14,588 nucleotides of DNA from Pedobacter sp. (GCA_028287885.1 JAQBOT010000290.1:1-14588), one strand, 5' to 3'. Counted from the stretch's first letter, positions 1-6,884 are shown. A program made the numbers and translations. Notes: a model not told the origin generated them from the sequence alone.

Positions 1-2
1 CA

Positions 3-737
3 GAGCAGTTTGCGGTTGAATGTGCGATTTTGAAGGTTTTTGGATCGGAGGCATTGGATTATGTAGTAGATGAAGGCGTGCAGATTTATGGTGGGATGGG
101 TTTCTCTGCCGAGGCGCCGATGGACAGAGCGTACAGGGATGCACGGATCAATAGAATTTTCGAGGGAACAAACGAAATCAATCGACTTTTGACGGTTGAT
201 ATGATGCTGAAGCGTGCTTTGAAAGGAGAATTAGACCTCATGACGCCTGCTACTGCAGTGGCCGCTGAATTAATGTCTATTCCTGATTTTGCGGAGCCTG
301 ATGAAACCCCGTTTGCTGCAGAGAAAAAGATTATTCAGAATTTAAAGAAAGCAACCTTAATGGTAGCCGGATCCGCTGTTCAAAAGCTGATGATGAGCTT
401 ATCAAAAGAGCAGGAGATATTAATGAACATTGCAGATATGGCCGGTTATGTTTATGTAGCTGAATCAGCAATGCTGAGAACCGAAAAACTCGTAAGCTTG
501 AAAGGGGAGGCGGATTGTACAGGTCAAATTAATATGATGCGCATTTATTTCGTTGAGGCTGTTGATGCAGTGGCCAAAGCTGGAAAGGAAGCTTTATGGG
601 CATTTGCAGATGGAGATGAGTTGCGCATGATGCTGGTTGGTTTAAAAAGGTTTACGAAAATGGAGCCCTTCAATGTGAAAGAGGCTCGGCAAATTGTTGC
701 ACAACAGATTATATCCGCCAATAAATATTGTTTCTAA
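3..737 (+). CDS. Acyl-CoA dehydrogenase, C-terminal part (5' end outside window)
   Basis: FAD-dependent enzyme of fatty-acid beta-oxidation that forms the alpha-beta double bond in acyl-CoA. The frame is open from the left edge (codons from base 3), so the N-terminal and middle domains lie upstream; a TTG at 30 is not the true start. The 244 visible residues begin in the C-terminal helical domain. The stretch QIYGGMGF is followed by [17 protein letters not shown], where the Glu of FEGT (visible residue 54) matches the catalytic base in MCAD/VLCAD-type enzymes. About 180 residues follow this motif. Such a long tail is typical of the VLCAD/ACAD9-like class of roughly 600 residues, common in Bacteroidota, rather than of the short 380-residue dehydrogenases. 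Substrate chain length cannot be read from this fragment. A hairpin terminator follows the TAA stop. Confidence 0.93.
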   Translation, partial: EQFAVECAILKVFGSEALDYVVDEGVQIYGGMGFSAEAPMDRAYRDARINRIFEGTNEINRLLTVDMMLKRALKGELDLMTPATAVAAELMSIPDFAEPDETPFAAEKKIIQNLKKATLMVAGSAVQKLMMSLSKEQEILMNIADMAGYVYVAESAMLRTEKLVSLKGEADCTGQINMMRIYFVEAVDAVAKAGKEALWAFADGDELRMMLVGLKRFTKMEPFNVKEARQIVAQQIISANKYCF

Positions 738-761
738 CTAGAGGAATCATTTGACCCAAAG

Positions 762-793
762 CCGCCTGACATTTGTTTGTTGGGCGGTTTTTT
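762..793 (+). terminator. Rho-independent terminator after acyl-CoA dehydrogenase
   Basis: Bases 762-771 pair with 778-787 as a 10-bp stem, GC-rich at its base and containing two adjacent G-U wobbles, around a 6-base loop. A run of six T follows at 788-793. It lies 25 bases after the dehydrogenase stop. An A run at 758-760 can pair with the T run, so weak activity on the other strand is possible, but no gene arrives from that side. Confidence 0.85.
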
Positions 794-821
794 GTGTCTC
801 CTTGTTAAAATAAGTTAAAAA

Positions 822-852
822 TTGTTCTATCCCTTTTAAAAGACTATTTTTG
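822..852 (+). promoter_or_regulatory. Bacteroidota-type promoter for the FKBP lipoprotein pair
   Basis: TATTTTTG at 845-852 is an exact match to the Bacteroidota -7 consensus TAnnTTTG. A TTG at 822-824 lies 20 bases upstream as a -33 element. The first good ATG of the next gene (859) is only 6 bases after the -7 box, so transcription should begin at or next to the start codon and the mRNA may be leaderless. The match is seen in the sequence; the start site is inferred. Confidence 0.65.
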
Positions 853-858
853 TGCAAT

Positions 859-1347
859 ATGTTAAAAAATGCAGTGTTGCCAGCATGTTTGATTTTTTGC
901 ATGGCGCTGATTTCTTGTGCTAAGGAGGTGACATATGACAGAGAGGCACAGCTGAAGCTGGATGTGGATTCGATAGACAGATTTTTGAAGCTGAACAATA
1001 TCAATGCTACAAAAGATGATTCGGGCCTATTTTCTCAAATTTTAAATCCAGGAGAAGGTGCTGTAACGCTTGATAGTCTTGATACCGTTACGGTTGCATA
1101 CACTGGTAGACTTTTAAATGGAGCGGTAGTGGATAATCCGACGCTACCCGTTAGACTGGTATACTCTGGATTAATTGAAGGCTGGAAACGTGGCTTGCCG
1201 AAGATACAGGCAGGAGGACAAATTCGCCTGATTATTCCGTCTGTTATGGCATATACCGACCGACGTGTTGGCCTGATACCAGCCAACTCCAACCTTGACT
1301 ACACCATTAGCTTACTTAGAATTGGTAAACTAAAGATTACAAAATAA
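859..1347 (+). CDS. FKBP-type peptidyl-prolyl isomerase-like lipoprotein, single domain
   Basis: Predicted envelope lipoprotein of 162 residues with one FKBP fold (family role: proline cis-trans isomerase or folding helper). The N-terminus is a hydrophobic signal ending in a lipobox, ALIS-Cys20. A short linker follows, then an FKBP domain at about 35-157 with YTGRLLNG (81-88), LIEGW (105-109) and GGQIRLIIPS (119-128). The active site is only partly kept. The VFD motif of canonical FKBPs reads VVD here and VIPGW reads LIEGW, although the Trp, the YTG Tyr and a Tyr at 132 remain. Activity is therefore uncertain. I chose the ATG at 859; a TTG at 850 lies inside the -7 box and only adds three residues before the signal. 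The next FKBP gene starts 16 bases after the stop, and the two are probably co-transcribed. Confidence 0.85.
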   Translation: MLKNAVLPACLIFCMALISCAKEVTYDREAQLKLDVDSIDRFLKLNNINATKDDSGLFSQILNPGEGAVTLDSLDTVTVAYTGRLLNGAVVDNPTLPVRLVYSGLIEGWKRGLPKIQAGGQIRLIIPSVMAYTDRRVGLIPANSNLDYTISLLRIGKLKITK

Positions 1348-1363
1348 AAAATAAGAATACGAA

Positions 1364-2251
1364 ATGATTAAAAAGCTTTCTACGTATACATTTGCCTTAC
1401 TGGCCCTGATTGTGCTGTTTAGTGCTTGTAAAAAAGAATACGAATCCATTCAGAACATTGATGATGTTAAATTAAAACAATACATCAGTAGCAATCACCT
1501 TACAGTTACCAAAGATTCTACAGGGTTTTATTATGCTGTAGTTACCCCTGGTACTGGCGCTAATTTTATTGACAAAGACTCTGTATTGTATAATGTTGTT
1601 GTGAAATCCATCACCAATGGTACTGTTTACTACAATACGACTACATTCTCTTCAAATTTTGGAACATTGGTTGGTTATTCCGGCACATTCGTGACGCAAA
1701 CTATCCCTGCAATCCGGACAGCGATTTTAGCGATAAGCCCAGGAGGCACAGCAAAGGTATTGCTACCATCTTACCTGGCTTTCGGTAAAAATGGACTATC
1801 AAATATTAATGTTCCTTCCAATGAACCTGTAGAATTGACGATCGTTACGTATCCTGAAAGATCACAGGCTGCATTGGATAACCGATTAATCCAGGAATTT
1901 TTAACCAAAAATAGCCTGACTGCAACTAAAGATTCATCAGGCGTATATTACAACATATTAGCTCCGGGTACAGGTACGGAGGTGATCAACAAATCGAGTA
2001 CAATTAAAGCTAAATATACAGGCAGGTTGCTTAATGGTACTGTGTTTGATTCATCTACAGATGGAACATTCAGTCAGCCGCTTGGCGGCCTAATTCCAGG
2101 TTGGCAGAAAGTTGTTCCCAAAATTAGAAAGGGTGGAAAGCTGAGAATGTTCATTCCTTCTGGCTTGGGCTACGGTAGTACAGCTAGCGAAAAAGTACCT
2201 TCAAATTCTATATTAGACTTTGATTTGGAAGTTGACTCTGTAGGAAATTAG
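1364..2251 (+). CDS. Two-domain FKBP-type peptidyl-prolyl isomerase lipoprotein
   Basis: Predicted envelope lipoprotein of 295 residues with signal peptide and lipobox LFSA-Cys22. Two FKBP-like domains follow. Each opens with a similar lead-in helix and strand (LTVTKDSTGFYY at 46-57; LTATKDSSGVYY at 185-196). The first domain (about 35-163) is degenerate: VFD is replaced by VYY, the pocket Trp is missing and YG has become FG, so it is probably not catalytic and may serve in binding or dimerisation. The second domain (about 174-293) is canonical, with YTGRLLNGTVFDSS (218-231), GGLIPGW (241-247) and LGYG (268-271), which are the usual pocket residues. The gene follows the single-domain FKBP gene by 16 bases and shares its promoter. 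Its stop lies 3 bases from the stop of the convergent photolyase gene. The envelope client is unknown. Confidence 0.88.
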   Translation: MIKKLSTYTFALLALIVLFSACKKEYESIQNIDDVKLKQYISSNHLTVTKDSTGFYYAVVTPGTGANFIDKDSVLYNVVVKSITNGTVYYNTTTFSSNFGTLVGYSGTFVTQTIPAIRTAILAISPGGTAKVLLPSYLAFGKNGLSNINVPSNEPVELTIVTYPERSQAALDNRLIQEFLTKNSLTATKDSSGVYYNILAPGTGTEVINKSSTIKAKYTGRLLNGTVFDSSTDGTFSQPLGGLIPGWQKVVPKIRKGGKLRMFIPSGLGYGSTASEKVPSNSILDFDLEVDSVGN

Positions 2252-2254
2252 ATA

Positions 2255-3565
2255 TTAGCGGGGAGTTAATGCTTCTTTAAAAGCTTTCAACGCCCTGTCC
2301 CTTGCAAAAGCATGTTCAACAATAGGTTGGACATGCTTTTCTTGTTTATATTCAGGTGCCCACCGATAAATATATTTGTTTTCGGGATCATATCTTTTTG
2401 CTTGAAGCTCTGGACTAAACACCCTGAAATATGGTGCGGCATCATTTCCGGAGCCACATGCCCATTGCCATCCCCCAACATTACTGGCCTGATCGTAATC
2501 AAGTAGCTTTTCTGCAAAATAGGCCTCACCCCAGCGCCAGTCGATTAGTAGATGCTTGGTGAGGAAGCTGGCTGTGATCATCCGGACACGGTTGTGCATG
2601 TAGCCAATTGCGTTCATTTGCCGCATACCAGCGTCTACCATTGGATAGCCAGTTTCGCCGCGGCACCAGGCAGCAAATTCGGCTTCATTGTTCCGCCACA
2701 TGATGTTATCGTAGGCGGGTTTGAAAGCTTGAGTTGGTGTTTGTGGAAAATGCCATAGGATCATCATGTAGAATTCTCTCCATGCCAGTTCAGATAACCA
2801 TTTGTATGCCTTCAGGGACCATGCCACGCCAGCTGCATGCCTGATGCTGACGGTTCCAAATCTTAGATGTATACCAATTCTGCTTGTGGCATCATCGTAG
2901 GGATAATCTCTGCGCAATTCGTAAGCGGCAAGCTTTGATTCGAAATCTTTGCCTGGTATGGGCAGCTCGGAAACCTCAAATCCGATCTCGGCCAAAGATG
3001 GGAATGGAAGTGGACTGATTTGTAAATAGTTGTTGCTGTACTTTTCAGTTGGATAACTTTTAAGATAGAAGTCGTCCAGTTTCGCGAACCATTGTTTAAA
3101 GTAGGGGCTATAGACTGTATATGGCTTTCCGTCTGACTTAAGAATTTCATTTTTATCAAAAAGCACCTGATCTTTAAAGCTCTGAACTTGGATATTTAAT
3201 CCCGCCAGGAGCTCTGCGACAGCCCCGTCGCGTTTCCTTGCATAAGGTTCGTAATCTTCATTAATAAACACTTTGTTTACTGCGCATTCCTTTAAGATCT
3301 CCTCTTGCCAGACTTTTATGGGACTGCCCGTTTTTATGAGTAATGATGAGCCTAATGCATTAAGTTGTACCTGGAGTTCTATTAATGTATTATAAATGAA
3401 GGTCACACGGGCATCGGCTTTGTCGCTTAGCTTGCTGAGGATTTCTGTATCGAAGATAAAGAGGAGCAATACTGATTGATCCGATTTAAGCGCATGGTAT
3501 AATGCTGCATTGTCCTCAAGTCTTAGATCGCGGCGCAGCCAACAGATGGATATGGGGGTTTTCAT
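2255..3565 (-). CDS. phrB: Class I CPD DNA photolyase (deoxyribodipyrimidine photo-lyase)
   Basis: Light-driven flavoenzyme that splits cyclobutane pyrimidine dimers in DNA. The protein has 436 residues (E. coli PhrB has 472). An N-terminal alpha/beta antenna domain (about 1-130) contains EDYEPYARKRD (103-113), whose Glu106 matches the folate-contacting Glu of E. coli. The C-terminal FAD domain has TSRIGIHLRFG (227-237), ELAWREFY (259-266), GYPMVDAGMRQ (306-316), MHNRVRMI (323-330) and GGWQWA (364-369). The electron-transfer triad is intact as Trp290, Trp343 and Trp366, corresponding by spacing to E. coli W306, W359 and W382. Asn362 matches the flavin N5 Asn, and Trp262 and Trp368 fit the lesion pocket. 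All key residues are present, so I expect an active repair enzyme. Its ATG overlaps the stop of the upstream epimerase gene (ATGA), so the two are probably translationally coupled. Confidence 0.95.
   Translation of the reverse strand: MKTPISICWLRRDLRLEDNAALYHALKSDQSVLLLFIFDTEILSKLSDKADARVTFIYNTLIELQVQLNALGSSLLIKTGSPIKVWQEEILKECAVNKVFINEDYEPYARKRDGAVAELLAGLNIQVQSFKDQVLFDKNEILKSDGKPYTVYSPYFKQWFAKLDDFYLKSYPTEKYSNNYLQISPLPFPSLAEIGFEVSELPIPGKDFESKLAAYELRRDYPYDDATSRIGIHLRFGTVSIRHAAGVAWSLKAYKWLSELAWREFYMMILWHFPQTPTQAFKPAYDNIMWRNNEAEFAAWCRGETGYPMVDAGMRQMNAIGYMHNRVRMITASFLTKHLLIDWRWGEAYFAEKLLDYDQASNVGGWQWACGSGNDAAPYFRVFSPELQAKRYDPENKYIYRWAPEYKQEKHVQPIVEHAFARDRALKAFKEALTPR
2306..2340 (+). terminator. 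Terminator-like hairpin for the FKBP operon, inside the photolyase coding region
   Basis: Bases 2306-2320 pair with 2326-2340 in a 15-bp stem (one G-U wobble) around a 5-base loop. On the plus strand the stem ends in TTTT and is followed by the T-rich CTTGTTTAT. It lies 55 bases after the FKBP stop, within the codons for the last 30 or so residues of the minus-strand photolyase. On the minus strand the stem is followed by GCAAGG with no T run. The orientation therefore suits stopping plus-strand transcription and not photolyase transcription. Function is inferred. Confidence 0.6.
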
Positions 3566-4473
3566 GAAGCGTAAATATCAGATAAAGCTTGCTCCAGCTG
3601 TGTAAACTGGAAAGCATATCCTGTGTTAAGGATTTTTTGGACGGACGTATTGGTGCTCATCAATGCGACTATGGACATTTCTCCCATTATGAGGTTAATT
3701 ACCTTTGCTGGAACTGCTAATGGCCATATGGGTCTACCAAGAAAGCTGCCCAGGGCTTTAGTAAGGGTTTTGTTTGTTACGGGGTTTGGTGCACAAGCGT
3801 TGAAAGTTCCTTCTATCGAATTCTCCAGAGCATAAAGGTACATGCCCACCATATCCGCCATATGAATCCAAGGAACCCATTGTTTCCCAGTACCGAGTGC
3901 GGCGCCTACAAACCATTTAATGGGCTGAGTCATTGCGGGCAGTCCACCTTCATCCTTGGCAATGATAAACCCGGTTCGAAATTTAACCACCCTTAAGCCG
4001 AGGTCAGCTGCCGACTCTACCGCATCTTCCCATCGGGCACAGCATTCTGCCAAAAATCCCTCACCTTGACTGCTTTCCTCGGTAAGAATTTCATCTGCGC
4101 GGTCACCATAAAATCCGACAGCGGAGGCAGATATGAATGTTTTTACTTGATGATCAATTGTCTTGAGGGTACTTAGTAACAACTCGGTGGATAGAACACG
4201 GCTATCTATAATCTTTCGCTTACGCTGCTCGGTCCACTTTTCCTTCGCAATGTTTTCTCCTGCGAGGTGTATAATTGCGTCTACCTCATTGAAGCAGGCT
4301 GCTTCGATCAGCTTCCTATTTACATCCCACTTAAAGACCTGCACGTTTGCAATGAAGCGCGGATGGGTAGAAAGCACAGAAACTCTGTATTGGTTTTCGA
4401 GTAAAGCTTTAATTAGTGCTTTGCCGACCATTCCAGTTGCTCCTGTAATTAGAACATGCTTTTTCATGAACAT
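3562..4473 (-). CDS. TIGR01777-family NAD(P)-binding epimerase (YfcH/SulA-like extended SDR)
   Basis: Extended short-chain dehydrogenase/reductase of 303 residues. The substrate is unknown; the family is named epimerase or cell-division-inhibitor-like by similarity only. The N-terminus has a Rossmann dinucleotide motif GATGMVG (11-17). Family signatures follow: LAGENIA, W-T-E-x-R-K near residue 80, SASAVGFYG, FLAECCARWE, a WVPWIHMADMVG stretch and ACAPNPVTN. The conserved C-terminal DUF1731-type segment is present (RPIWPLAVPA, then GEMS). Length is normal for the family. There are two possible starts, ATG at 4473 and ATG at 4467; I give the longer, but the second (MKKHVLITGATG) fits the family equally well. 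It is the first gene of a minus-strand operon with the photolyase and faces the cryptochrome across a shared upstream region. The context suggests a light-linked role, which is inference. Confidence 0.9.
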   Translation of the reverse strand: MFMKKHVLITGATGMVGKALIKALLENQYRVSVLSTHPRFIANVQVFKWDVNRKLIEAACFNEVDAIIHLAGENIAKEKWTEQRKRKIIDSRVLSTELLLSTLKTIDHQVKTFISASAVGFYGDRADEILTEESSQGEGFLAECCARWEDAVESAADLGLRVVKFRTGFIIAKDEGGLPAMTQPIKWFVGAALGTGKQWVPWIHMADMVGMYLYALENSIEGTFNACAPNPVTNKTLTKALGSFLGRPIWPLAVPAKVINLIMGEMSIVALMSTNTSVQKILNTGYAFQFTQLEQALSDIYAS

Positions 4474-4696
4474 TAAGGTTTATCGCTTTCAGGTTAAAGG
4501 TGTACTTAAGTCAAAAAACGTGCTTGAATTTAATTTTGGACACCTGTAACTAAAACAAATGGTTTATTGTTTCTCTTTTCTCTAATTTACCAGTAAAAAA
4601 AGATACTTTGTTCTTATAGTGTAAATATTACGGTATACGTTTTAAGTACGGGGAAAAATGCTATATTTTTGTAAGTCCGATTACCCACGCAATTAA
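4474..4696. promoter_or_regulatory. Divergent regulatory region between epimerase-photolyase and cryptochrome-regulator units
   Basis: This AT-rich 223-bp gap separates two units that probably respond to light, so it is where the CarH-like regulator would be expected to act. TTAAGTAC occurs in the same orientation upstream of each unit (minus strand 4509-4502, plus strand 4642-4649). Several small dyads lie just upstream of the cryptochrome promoter: GTAA-ATA-TTAC at 4621-4631 and GTATAC at 4633-4638. On the plus strand TAnnTTTG matches occur at 4664-4671 and 4531-4538. I found no convincing -7 box for the minus-strand unit. No small ORF or RNA gene is evident. Confidence 0.5.
4640..4671 (+). 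promoter_or_regulatory. Candidate promoter of cryptochrome-DASH and regulator genes
   Basis: TATTTTTG at 4664-4671 matches the -7 consensus TAnnTTTG exactly. TTTT at 4640-4643, 20 bases upstream, is an imperfect -33 element. A 5' leader of about 20 bases before the ATG at 4697 is predicted. The TTAAGTAC site at 4642-4649 overlaps the -33 position, where a repressor could block the polymerase; that point is inference. Confidence 0.55.
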
Positions 4697-5959
4697 ATGA
4701 AGTCTAAGAAAATATTAGTTTGGTTTAGAAATGACCTTCGCCTGCATGATAATGAAATGCTTGTGGAAGCTATTACTAAATCTGAAAGTATTTTGCCTGT
4801 TTATTTCTTTGACCCAAGACATTTTGACGCTGCTCAGGTTGCCAAAGCCGGGTTTGCCCGTGCAAAGTTCCTGGTAGAAAGTGTGGTAGCTCTAAGGATG
4901 GCTTTTCAGAAGATGGGTGGCGACATTTTGATTGTCAATGGCATGCCTGAGAACCATATTACTGATCTTGTAGAGCGGTTTGAAATTGGCGAAGTTTACC
5001 ATCATCGTGAGGTTGCACCTGCAGAAACCCAAGTTTCGGCAAATGTTGAAGACATGTTGTGGAAAAGTCAAGTTAACCTTAGACATTTTATTGGCCATAC
5101 GCTATACAATAAAGAGGATCTTCCTTTTCCAATCAAAGACATTCCGGATATTTTTGCTCAATTTAAAAAGAAGACAGAGCGGGATGCTATTGTAAAGCCC
5201 TGCATCGAAAGTCCGGAGCATATTGATTTTGTGGAGGTGGGAGATTGGGGCAGCATCCCGACAGCCGCTGATCTGTTTTTAGATAAAGATCTTTGCGACT
5301 ATACGGGTATGAAAAATTGCGCCGGCGGGGAAGAAGCCGGCCTAAAGCAGTTGAGCAGTTTACTTGCCCAGGGTTCAGCGATTTACTTGAAGCCTGCAAC
5401 CAAACAATCCGACCGACACGGCTACAATTCACAGTTGTCTGCCTGGTTATCTTTAGGTTGCTTGTCGCCAAGGAAAGTATTTTGGGCTGTGAAACATGCG
5501 GAAGAGCAGTTTGGGAGCAATCCAAACTTTAGTCACCTTACACTTGGGCTACTTTGGCGCGACTACTACAGGTTTATGTTCAAGAAACATGGCGCTGAGT
5601 ATCTAGCCGAATCTGTTTTGAGGCCCGAGCTTGATGCTCAAAGCGATGAGGACCTGATGTTTGAAAATTGGAAATCAGGAAATACTGGCCATTCGTTAAT
5701 AGATGCACATATGCGTGATTTGAATCAAACTGGCTTCCTTTCCCATAGTGCAAGAATTCTTGTTGCTACATTTTTGGTTCATGTGTTAAAGGTTAATTGG
5801 ATGAAAGGTGCAGTTTACTTTGAGGAGAAACTGATCGATTATACCACGGCAAGTAACTGGGGCAACTGGTCTTGTATAGCTAGCGGGAGTAGGGATCTGA
5901 AAACCAAGCATACCTTTGACGTGAATAAGCAATTAAAGGTCCTGGAAAGCACATTATAG
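4697..5959 (+). CDS. Divergent cryptochrome-DASH (photolyase/cryptochrome family)
   Basis: FAD-binding blue-light protein of 420 residues; typical Cry-DASH proteins repair dimers in single-stranded DNA or sense light. The N-terminal antenna domain is classic (LVWFRNDLRLHDNE at 7-20; YHHREVA at 101-107; GHTLYNKEDLPF at 133-144). The FAD domain keeps LSLGCLSPRKVF (251-262), LWRDYYRFM (286-294), the Asp of LID (381) and SNWGNW (386-391). Compared with the family as I know it, the photolyase W306-equivalent position of the Trp triad is Gln315, the SNRGRQ motif reads SHSARI (349-354) with the DNA-contact Arg position as Ser351, the residue two after the NW Trp is Cys393, and the protein ends soon after VNKQ, without the usual DYDPxGxY...WxPEL tail. 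The other two frames past the stop do not encode that tail, so a simple frameshift is unlikely. It could be a light sensor or altered enzyme rather than a standard repair protein. Confidence 0.9.
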   Translation: MKSKKILVWFRNDLRLHDNEMLVEAITKSESILPVYFFDPRHFDAAQVAKAGFARAKFLVESVVALRMAFQKMGGDILIVNGMPENHITDLVERFEIGEVYHHREVAPAETQVSANVEDMLWKSQVNLRHFIGHTLYNKEDLPFPIKDIPDIFAQFKKKTERDAIVKPCIESPEHIDFVEVGDWGSIPTAADLFLDKDLCDYTGMKNCAGGEEAGLKQLSSLLAQGSAIYLKPATKQSDRHGYNSQLSAWLSLGCLSPRKVFWAVKHAEEQFGSNPNFSHLTLGLLWRDYYRFMFKKHGAEYLAESVLRPELDAQSDEDLMFENWKSGNTGHSLIDAHMRDLNQTGFLSHSARILVATFLVHVLKVNWMKGAVYFEEKLIDYTTASNWGNWSCIASGSRDLKTKHTFDVNKQLKVLESTL

Positions 5960-6005
5960 AATCATCCTTTTAGAAACAAAGCCTTATTCCGGTTGTTGTA
6001 AAATT

Positions 6006-6884
6006 GTGAGGAATTATTCGATAAGCGATATAGAAGGCCTGATAGGAATTAAAGCCCACACCATTAGGGCATGGGAGGTCCGTTACAATCTGGTTCCTCC
6101 AAAACGAACTCCGACCAATATCCGTTTCTATGATGACAATGACTTAAAGATGTTGCTAAACATCGTTGCATTGAATGAGAACGGCTACAAAATCAGCAGG
6201 ATTGCCCGAATGAACAGGACCAAGATCGTGGACCTGGTTACGCAATTGAAGACAGACTGGAATAATGATTCTGTGCAGATGCTAAATCTGTCTAATGCCA
6301 TGCTGAGCTATGATGAGGTTGTATTTTCTGAAATACTTGGAAAGTGTATTCAGGAGCTTGGACTCACAAAAACGATGGATCAGGTACTCTTTCCTTTTAT
6401 GAAGAAAATTGGTATGCTGTGGCAAACGGGTACAATTGAACCCTCTCATGAACACTTCGCGTCAAACTTAATTCGAGAAAAGATAATCGTAGAGATAGAC
6501 CGGATTGAAAAACCCGTGGTGAAAAATGCAAAGAGATTTGTTTTATTTTTACCAGAAGGAGAGATGCATGAAACAGGCCTGCTTTTTGCAAGGTATCTGT
6601 TAAAGAAGTGCGGGCACGACACGCTTTATCTGGGTCAGGAAATCCCATATTCTGACATTCAAAAGGTGGTTAAAAGTTACGGAGCTGACTATGCATTTAT
6701 CGTTCTTACCTCCTTGAATTTAGGGAAAGATGTTAACAGAATTATAGGTAAAGTTATGGATCATGTAAATGTGCCATTGATCGTTGCCGGCAGTTTAATA
6801 TCTGAATTTGACATACTTTTGAAGGATCAACTAAAGCCGCTCAAGAATGTGTGTGATATCGAGGAATTCCTTGAAGAAATATGA
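6006..6884 (+). CDS. MerR-family regulator with B12-binding module (CarH/LitR-like photosensor)
   Basis: Transcription factor of 292 residues that probably senses light through adenosylcobalamin. The N-terminal MerR helix-turn-helix (about 3-70) has IKAHTIRAWEVRYNLVPPKR and NIRFYDD. A helical B12-cap domain (about 90-165) follows, with Trp139 and Glu149-His150 in the W-x9-EH spacing of Thermus CarH (W131, E141, H142). A Rossmann-like cobalamin domain (about 176-292) contains GEMHETG, where His188 matches the lower cobalt ligand (CarH His177). The residue after Trp139 is Gln140, where Thermus CarH has His132, the ligand seen in the light state. The start is GTG; ISDIEGL aligns at the usual distance from it, and no upstream in-frame ATG exists. 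The gene starts 46 bases after the cryptochrome and is probably co-transcribed. Expected targets are its own unit and the divergent photolyase operon. Confidence 0.9.
   Translation: MRNYSISDIEGLIGIKAHTIRAWEVRYNLVPPKRTPTNIRFYDDNDLKMLLNIVALNENGYKISRIARMNRTKIVDLVTQLKTDWNNDSVQMLNLSNAMLSYDEVVFSEILGKCIQELGLTKTMDQVLFPFMKKIGMLWQTGTIEPSHEHFASNLIREKIIVEIDRIEKPVVKNAKRFVLFLPEGEMHETGLLFARYLLKKCGHDTLYLGQEIPYSDIQKVVKSYGADYAFIVLTSLNLGKDVNRIIGKVMDHVNVPLIVAGSLISEFDILLKDQLKPLKNVCDIEEFLEEI

Noticed and set aside
850..858. TTG at 850 as the start of the first FKBP gene
   Set aside because: It lies within the -7 promoter box and adds MCN before the normal signal peptide; the ATG at 859 gives a standard lipoprotein N-terminus.
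747..1004. 85-residue minus-strand ORF overlapping the FKBP gene start and terminator
   Set aside because: It is antisense to the lipoprotein signal region and to a terminator, shows no family motif, and depends on lying opposite a better supported gene.
4531..4538. TAATTTTG as main promoter of the cryptochrome
   Set aside because: It matches the -7 consensus but lacks a good -33 element and would give a leader of about 150 bases; the match at 4664-4671 is better placed. It may be a secondary promoter.
4163..4549. 128-residue plus-strand ORF opposite the epimerase gene and running into the divergent region
   Set aside because: Most of it is antisense to a strongly conserved epimerase and it has no recognisable domain.
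5945..6005. Frameshift explaining the short C-terminus of the cryptochrome
   Set aside because: Reading the two other frames past VNKQ gives no DYDPxGxY or WxPEL-like sequence, so the tail is absent and not just out of frame, at least within the gap before the next gene.
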